26,797 nt of DNA from Prevotellaceae bacterium UBA1720 (lineage in GTDB: Bacteria > Bacteroidota > Bacteroidia > Bacteroidales > Bacteroidaceae), in assembly GCA_002317475.1 (NCBI GenBank), contig DCIS01000113.1, forward strand, positions 10,448-37,244, given 5' to 3'. Both the position numbers and the translations under genes were made by a program. Below the pieces are notes generated by a model. It was not told where the DNA came from. It saw nothing but the letters and a program-made list of their open reading frames with translations, and made no database searches. Positions 21,972-26,797 of the stretch are shown piece after piece (positions within the stretch are counted from its first letter, which is position 1; every line of letters begins with the position of its first letter).

Positions 21972-23825
21972 ATGAGAAATCTACTGAATAAAGAAATTGA
22001 GGCCCTGACCCTGGCTGGTTGCACAGCTGAGGATTGGGGCCTCATCAGTGTAAGCGACGACTTCGACGCGAGTCGTATGCACAACGTGGAGATGTACGGC
22101 CAGGTGACCATCGGTGCCAACACGGGCATGATGGAGGTGGCAGACGGGTTCCAGAAGGCGTGCGGCATACGCAATGCCACGCTGCGCAACGTGGAGATCG
22201 GCGACAACTGTCTGATAGAGAACGTGCGTGGCTACATCAACCGCTACTACATCGGCAACGACTGTCTGATCAGCAACATCCACAGCATCGAGACCACCGA
22301 CGATGCCTCGTACGGCGAGGGCAAGGTCATCTCGGTACTGAACGAGGTGGGCGACGGCAACGTGATGATCTTCGACGGGCTGAGCTCGCAGGTGGCCAGT
22401 CTGATGGTGAAATACGAGCATGACAAGGTCTTCACCCAGGCCATACGCAGCATCGTGGGCGACTACATCGCCGAGCGCCGCAAACTGACACAGTCGGGCA
22501 CCATCAACGACCGCGTACGCATCACCAACGCCGGCAAGATCATCAACTGCCACATCGGCAAGGACTGCGTGATTGACGGTGCACAGAAACTGAAGGAGTG
22601 TACGCTGAAGAGTCTGCCCGAGGCTCCCGTGAAGATCGGTACGGGCGTCATCATCCAGAACACCGTGGTCTACAACGGATCTACCATCGGCCATAACGCC
22701 AAGCTGGAAGGCTGCTTCGTGGGCGAGGCATGCAAGATACTGGACGGATTCTCGGGCGAGAGTTCGCTGTTCTTCGCCAACTGCCACATGGGCAACGGCG
22801 AGGCTTGCGCTGCCTTCTGCGGTCCCTTCTCGGCCAGCCATCACAAGTGCTCGCTGCTCATCGGTACCGAACTGTCGTTCTACAACGCCGGCTCGGCCAC
22901 CAACTTCTCCAACCATGCCTATAAGATGGGCCCCATGCACTGGGGTGTCCTGGAGCGCGGCACGAAGACGGCCAGCGGTTCGTACATCCTGCTGCCAGCG
23001 CAGATCGGTGCGTTCTCGGTATGCTTCGGCAAACTGATGCACCACCCCGACACGCGCAAGCTGCCCTTCTCCTACCTCATAGCCTACGGCGACGAGATGT
23101 ACATCATCCCAGGCCGTAACCTCACCACCGTTGGTCTGTACCGCGATATACGCAAGTGGCCCAAGCGCGACAAGCGCAAGGAGGGCGCCAAGACGTCTAT
23201 CGTGAACTTCGACTGGCTGTCGCCCTTCACCGTAGGTGGCATCATGACGGCCAAGCGCACCCTGGAGGCGCTGTACGAGGTGTCGGGCGACGTGGAGAAC
23301 TACAACTACCACAACTACATCATCAAGAACAGTTCGCTGAAGAAGGGTATCAAGTACTACGACATCGCCCTTCGCCTGTACATGGGTGCCGTGCTGAAGC
23401 GTCACCGCCTGGAGACGCCCAAGAGCGACGTGGGCACGGGCAAGTGGTCGGACCTCTCGGGCCTCCTGACTCCCGTAACGGAGGAGGAGCGCGTGGTAGA
23501 GGCCATCAAGAACGGTACGCTGAACAACGTCACGGATATCCGCGCCGAGTTCACCCGCATACACGAGAACTACAACGAGTACCGCTGGGCCTGGTCCTAC
23601 CGCCTCATCCGTGAATACTACGGCATCGAGGGCGAGATCACCGAGGAGCACGCAGCCAAGATCGAGGAGGACTACATCACGGCTCGCCGTGCATGGATAG
23701 CCGAGATACGCAAGGATGCCGAGAAGGAATTCCAGCTGGGCGACGTAGCTCCCGAGGTGCTCGAGGAATTCACCGGCTCGCTGAGCAAGGAGGTGGACTT
23801 CGAGAAACTGAAGTACTATCTGTAA
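21972..23825 (+). CDS. DUF4954 family protein (hexapeptide-repeat fold)
   Basis: The 617-residue protein fits DUF4954, found mainly in Bacteroidetes and spirochaetes. The first half is made of short hexapeptide-like turns typical of a left-handed beta-helix, for example VTIGANTGM, VEIGDNCLIENV, YYIGNDCLISNI and GTGVIIQNTVVYNGSTIGHN. This resembles sugar-nucleotide acyl- or nucleotidyltransferases such as GlmU. The block CSLLIGTELSFYNAGSATNF and the following NHAYKMGPMHWGVLERG are the most conserved-looking parts. The C-terminal third is helical. No enzyme activity is established; the position between nagB and a helicase, all on one strand, suggests amino-sugar metabolism only weakly. The next gene starts 3 bases after the stop. 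Confidence 0.88.
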   Translation: MRNLLNKEIEALTLAGCTAEDWGLISVSDDFDASRMHNVEMYGQVTIGANTGMMEVADGFQKACGIRNATLRNVEIGDNCLIENVRGYINRYYIGNDCLISNIHSIETTDDASYGEGKVISVLNEVGDGNVMIFDGLSSQVASLMVKYEHDKVFTQAIRSIVGDYIAERRKLTQSGTINDRVRITNAGKIINCHIGKDCVIDGAQKLKECTLKSLPEAPVKIGTGVIIQNTVVYNGSTIGHNAKLEGCFVGEACKILDGFSGESSLFFANCHMGNGEACAAFCGPFSASHHKCSLLIGTELSFYNAGSATNFSNHAYKMGPMHWGVLERGTKTASGSYILLPAQIGAFSVCFGKLMHHPDTRKLPFSYLIAYGDEMYIIPGRNLTTVGLYRDIRKWPKRDKRKEGAKTSIVNFDWLSPFTVGGIMTAKRTLEALYEVSGDVENYNYHNYIIKNSSLKKGIKYYDIALRLYMGAVLKRHRLETPKSDVGTGKWSDLSGLLTPVTEEERVVEAIKNGTLNNVTDIRAEFTRIHENYNEYRWAWSYRLIREYYGIEGEITEEHAAKIEEDYITARRAWIAEIRKDAEKEFQLGDVAPEVLEEFTGSLSKEVDFEKLKYYL

Positions 23826-23828
23826 CGC

Positions 23829-25706
23829 ATGATCCAGGCACTGGAAAGGCAGCGACAACTGCTGAAACTGGAATACGAGTACGAGAAGGAGCAGTTCCGC
23901 CGTCACACGGAGGCCACCAGCGTGGCGCGCAAGGTCAGACGCGGCATCTGCTGGTTCCCCCTGCGTGTGGGACGCTCGTACTACAATTCCCTGGATCAAC
24001 TGGTGGTGGAGGTATGGCGCACCGAGGGGCTGGACGACGAGCACAACTTCGAGCCAGGCAAACCCGTGACCTTCTTCACCCAGGAACCTACCCTCTCGCC
24101 CCGGGGCGACGGGGGTATGTTGCATTTTATGCGTTTCACGGCTCAGGTGAGCTACGTCGAGGAGAACCGCATGGTCGTCACCGTGCCCCATACCGACGCC
24201 CTCGTGCAGGTGCAGAATGCCGAACGGCTGGGCTTACAGCTGGCCCTGGACGAGTCGACCTACCACCTGATGTTCGAGGCTCTGGACCGCGTCATCGAGG
24301 CAAAGGGCAACCGTCTGGCAGACCTGCGCGACATCTGTCACACACAGGCTCCGCTGAGCAAATACACCTTCATGCCCACGCGTTTCCCCTGGCTCAACCC
24401 CTCACAGGAACAGGCGGTCAACGAGGTGCTCTGGGCAAAGGATGTGGCGGTGGTGCACGGCCCTCCCGGCACGGGTAAGACCACCACGCTGGTGGAGGCC
24501 ATCTACGAGACGCTGCACCGCGAGACGCAAGTCTTGGTCTGCGCACAGAGCAACATGGCGGTGGACTGGATAGCCGAGAAACTGTCGGACCGTGGCGTGA
24601 ACGTGCTGCGCATCGGTAATCCCACACGTGTGACGGACCGCATGCTGGGTTTCACCTACGAGCGGCGTTTCGAGAGTCATCCCAGCTACACCCAGCTGTG
24701 GGCCATTCGCAAGGCCATACGCGAGCTCTATGCCTCCAGGAAGCACGGGGATGGTTTTCAGCAGAAGCTGGGCCGCCTGAAGGACCGCGCCATGGAACTG
24801 GAACTGAGCATCCAGCAGAGCATCTTCGACGAGGCACGCGTCATAGCCTGCACCCTGACAGGCAGCGCCAACCGTCTGCTCACCGGCCATCGCTTTGGCA
24901 CGCTCTTCATCGACGAGGCGGCACAAGCCCTGGAGGCTGCATGCTGGATAGCCATACCGAAGGCTGACCGCATCATCCTGGCTGGCGATCACCGACAGTT
25001 GCCCCCTACCCTGAAATGCCCCGAGGCGCTGCAGGGCGGACTGGACAAGACGCTGATGCAGGTCATCGTGGAGAACAAGCCTCGCTGCGTAAGCCTCCTG
25101 CGCGTACAATACCGTATGTGCGACGGCATCATGCAGTTCCCCAACCAGATGTTCTACGAGGGACTGCTGGAAAGCGACCCAAGCGTGAAATACCGAGGCA
25201 TCCTGGACTGGGACACGCCCATCGAGTGGTTTGACACACCCGACGAACCGGAATACGTGGAGCAGCAGGCAGGCGACGGACTCTCACGTCAGAACCCTGC
25301 CGAGGCGGAACTGACGCTGCGCCTGCTTCAGGAGTACTTCGAGAAAATAGGCAAGGAGCGCATCCTTTATGAGCGCATCGATGTAGGACTCATTTCTCCC
25401 TACCGCGGACAGGTTCAGCTACTGCGTCAGATGCTCCGGCGCAACGCCTTCTTCAAGCCTTTCCGCTCGCTCATCACCATCAACACGGTGGACGGTTTTC
25501 AGGGCCAGGAGCGCGACGTTATCGTCATCTCGATGGTGCGCAGCAACGATGACGGACAGGTGGGCTTCCTGCGCGACTTGCGTCGCATGAACGTGGCCAT
25601 CACCCGAGCCCGCATGAAACTGATGCTCATCGGCCATAAGGACACCCTCTGCCAGCATCCCTTCTACCGGAAATTAGCCAAATACATCGAACAAAACCCA
25701 ATATAA
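23829..25706 (+). CDS. Superfamily 1 DNA/RNA helicase (IGHMBP2/Upf1-like)
   Basis: The 625-residue protein has a complete superfamily 1 motor. Motif I is GPPGTGKTTT (211-220), motif Ia AQSNMAVDWI (239-248), motif II FIDEAAQALE (360-369) and motif III LAGDHRQLPPT (384-394). Motif IV is ISPYRGQVQLL, motif V TVDGFQGQERDV (near 558-569) and motif VI VAITRAR. These order and spellings match the AAA_11/AAA_12 helicases related to human IGHMBP2 and Upf1. The N-terminal 180 residues include a beta-barrel-like part usual for the group. Bacterial members have no fixed assignment; 5'-to-3' unwinding is expected from the family. The start is 3 bases after the DUF4954 stop, so translation is likely coupled. 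Confidence 0.93.
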   Translation: MIQALERQRQLLKLEYEYEKEQFRRHTEATSVARKVRRGICWFPLRVGRSYYNSLDQLVVEVWRTEGLDDEHNFEPGKPVTFFTQEPTLSPRGDGGMLHFMRFTAQVSYVEENRMVVTVPHTDALVQVQNAERLGLQLALDESTYHLMFEALDRVIEAKGNRLADLRDICHTQAPLSKYTFMPTRFPWLNPSQEQAVNEVLWAKDVAVVHGPPGTGKTTTLVEAIYETLHRETQVLVCAQSNMAVDWIAEKLSDRGVNVLRIGNPTRVTDRMLGFTYERRFESHPSYTQLWAIRKAIRELYASRKHGDGFQQKLGRLKDRAMELELSIQQSIFDEARVIACTLTGSANRLLTGHRFGTLFIDEAAQALEAACWIAIPKADRIILAGDHRQLPPTLKCPEALQGGLDKTLMQVIVENKPRCVSLLRVQYRMCDGIMQFPNQMFYEGLLESDPSVKYRGILDWDTPIEWFDTPDEPEYVEQQAGDGLSRQNPAEAELTLRLLQEYFEKIGKERILYERIDVGLISPYRGQVQLLRQMLRRNAFFKPFRSLITINTVDGFQGQERDVIVISMVRSNDDGQVGFLRDLRRMNVAITRARMKLMLIGHKDTLCQHPFYRKLAKYIEQNPI

Positions 25707-25720
25707 AGCCTAACCCCCCG

Positions 25721-25749
25721 CCCTCCCCAAAGGGAAGGGAGTTCTTTAA
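25721..25749 (+). terminator. Intrinsic terminator after the helicase gene
   Basis: CCCTCCCC (25721-25728) pairs with GGGAAGGG (25732-25739) around an AAA loop with one mismatch. A short T-rich run (AGTTCTTTAAAT) follows. It lies 15 bases after the helicase stop and separates it from the nitroreductase. Confidence 0.65.
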
Positions 25750-25798
25750 ATACACTAGACTTCCAAAAGATCCCAATTTTCAATTCTCAATTATAAAA

Positions 25799-26299
25799 AT
25801 GACATTCAAGGAATTATGCGAGGCACGCTACAGTTGCCGTAAATACAAGGCTCAGGCGATCGAGCCCGAGAAGCTGGAGTATATCAAGGAGTGCGTACGT
25901 CTGGCTCCCTCGGCCGTGAACAAGCAGCCCTGGCAGTTTATCTACGTGACAGAGCCCGAGATGCTCAGCAAAATAAAGGCCAGCTACCAGCGCGAGTGGA
26001 TAGAGACGGCTCCCGCCATCATCATCTGTCTGCAGGACCGTGAGAACTGCTGGACGCGCAAGTACGACGACAAGAACCACGCCGACATCGACATCGCCAT
26101 CGCCACCGAGCACCTCTGCCTGGCTGCTACGGAGCAAGGACTGGGCACCTGCTGGGTGTGCAACTTCGACATCAACCTGCTGAAGGAGACCGTCGATCTG
26201 CCCGCCGGCTACGAACCCGCCGTACTCATCCCCATCGGTTATCCCGACTGCGACATCACTCCAAAGACCAGAAAATCAATGGAGGAAATCTGGGAATAA
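25799..26299 (+). CDS. Nitroreductase family FMN enzyme
   Basis: The 166-residue protein matches small FMN-dependent nitroreductases. CEARYSCRKYKAQAIEPEKL (about 7-26) contains the Arg residues that bind FMN. LAPSAVNKQPWQF (about 35-47) and LGTCWVCNF (about 116-124) bind the cofactor at the other side. It is short and of the single-domain type. These enzymes reduce nitro and quinone compounds with NAD(P)H; the natural substrate is unknown. TTTTCAATTCTCAATT sequences precede the start directly, as before murF-alr. There is no clear promoter box. Confidence 0.9.
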   Translation: MTFKELCEARYSCRKYKAQAIEPEKLEYIKECVRLAPSAVNKQPWQFIYVTEPEMLSKIKASYQREWIETAPAIIICLQDRENCWTRKYDDKNHADIDIAIATEHLCLAATEQGLGTCWVCNFDINLLKETVDLPAGYEPAVLIPIGYPDCDITPKTRKSMEEIWE

Positions 26300-26329
26300 C
26301 AACCGTACAACAAACTAATACATGAAGAA

Positions 26330-26797
26330 ATGAAAAAGCTTTTACACTTTACCGTATTGCTCCTCGTGGCAACTGTGGCAAATGCCCGAGGATGATGCTG
26401 CCACAGCATGTTGGGGAAAAGAATGGGAAACACCGACGCGTGAGCAGTTCGATGAGCTGATTGAAGAATGCACATGCCGATGGGTATATAATTATTTCAA
26501 CACAGGCGTTTGCGGTCTGCTTGTTCTTGACAAGAGAACACCAGTCTTGTATGACGAAGAATACTTCTGGGATTACAATGGGGATGACGTCCACCTCTTC
26601 CTGCCAGCAGCTGGCGACATTGACTACGACCGCCTCAGCAACCCTAATCACTGTGGCTTTTATTGGACCAATTCTATACTAGACACCAACCCTAAAATGG
26701 CGTACAACCTGGATTTCGATCCAAATGACACACTTCATACAGTAACTCGCGGCCGTTGCTTTGGACGCTCTGTCCGCCCCGTCTTTGTCTCAAAGAG
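26330..26797 (+). pseudogene. Broken FISUMP-type secreted protein gene (3' end outside window)
   Basis: An ATG at 26330 encodes a clean signal peptide (MKKLLHFTVLLLVATVANA) that hits a TGA after 21 codons (ends 26395). A second frame, open from ATG at 26382 to the window edge, reads as a FISUMP-type (TIGR02145) domain. It contains ATACWGKEWETPTREQFDEL, then FLPAAGDIDYDRLSNPNHCG, FYWTNS and RGRCFGRSVRPVF. The two are out of frame by one base. The domain follows the signal peptide at once, without the usual preceding region. This suggests a deletion that joined the signal peptide to an internal part of the gene in the wrong frame. The domain itself is intact as far as visible; function in Bacteroidales is unknown but it is exported. 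Confidence 0.65.

Noticed and set aside
21869..21991. 40-residue frame starting MTENEAERCAEESADIVEVA in the nagB-DUF4954 gap
   Set aside because: It overlaps the DUF4954 start in another frame and has no recognisable feature or promoter; probably chance.
21981..24191. 736-codon open frame antisense to DUF4954 and the helicase
   Set aside because: It is the shadow of GC-rich coding sequence on the other strand, with His/Val/Leu-rich composition and no domain.
1..26797. tRNA, rRNA or known riboswitch
   Set aside because: No cloverleaf, rRNA-like sequence or recognisable riboswitch core was seen by eye on either strand; a covariance-model search was not possible here.

Overview
The window looks like Bacteroidales, most likely a Prevotella/Segatella-type chromosome. 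The signs are a MurF-alanine racemase fusion, GSCFA, DUF4954, DUF4248-like, smalltalk and FISUMP-type proteins, near-absence of Shine-Dalgarno sequences, and many copies of the Bacteroidetes promoter (TTTG or TTG about 19-20 bp before TAnnTTTG). These are read from sequence alone; no database search was run.

Left part (1-12012), mostly housekeeping. A minus-strand pair encodes a coiled-coil/zinc-ribbon protein (partial) and Nif3. Next come a small secreted protein and a DUF3298-type lipoprotein (minus), then the two-step agmatine-to-putrescine pathway (agmatine deiminase, N-carbamoylputrescine amidase; plus). A GSCFA protein and the MurF-Alr fusion follow (minus, cell wall), then DXS (isoprenoid precursors) and TrkA (potassium uptake regulation; plus).

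Middle part (12013-20850), accessory. It holds an ABC-type ATPase plus a DUF4435 TOPRIM-like protein, laid out like the PARIS/OLD anti-phage systems. It also has a secreted barrel-like protein and an Rpn/PD-(D/E)XK nuclease. A replication-flavoured cluster follows: two unknown proteins, a shortened sliding-clamp-like protein and a DnaD-like protein with an AT-palindrome inside its gene. Last is a DUF4248-like/smalltalk cassette that ends in a candidate small RNA with its own promoter and terminator.

Right part (20875-26797). NagB, DUF4954 and a superfamily 1 helicase run in one direction, followed by a terminator and a nitroreductase. The window closes with a broken FISUMP-type secreted protein gene.

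The most unusual feature is an array of CCTAGG-centred units repeated every 10 (sometimes 11) bp. Three arrays fill three gaps between convergent genes and a fourth, decayed copy lies upstream of nagB. All four have the same orientation. Neighbouring units can pair as short hairpins on either strand, and two arrays supply gene stop codons. The second highlight is the clamp-like gene beside the DnaD-like gene, which may be the remains of a mobile replication module.
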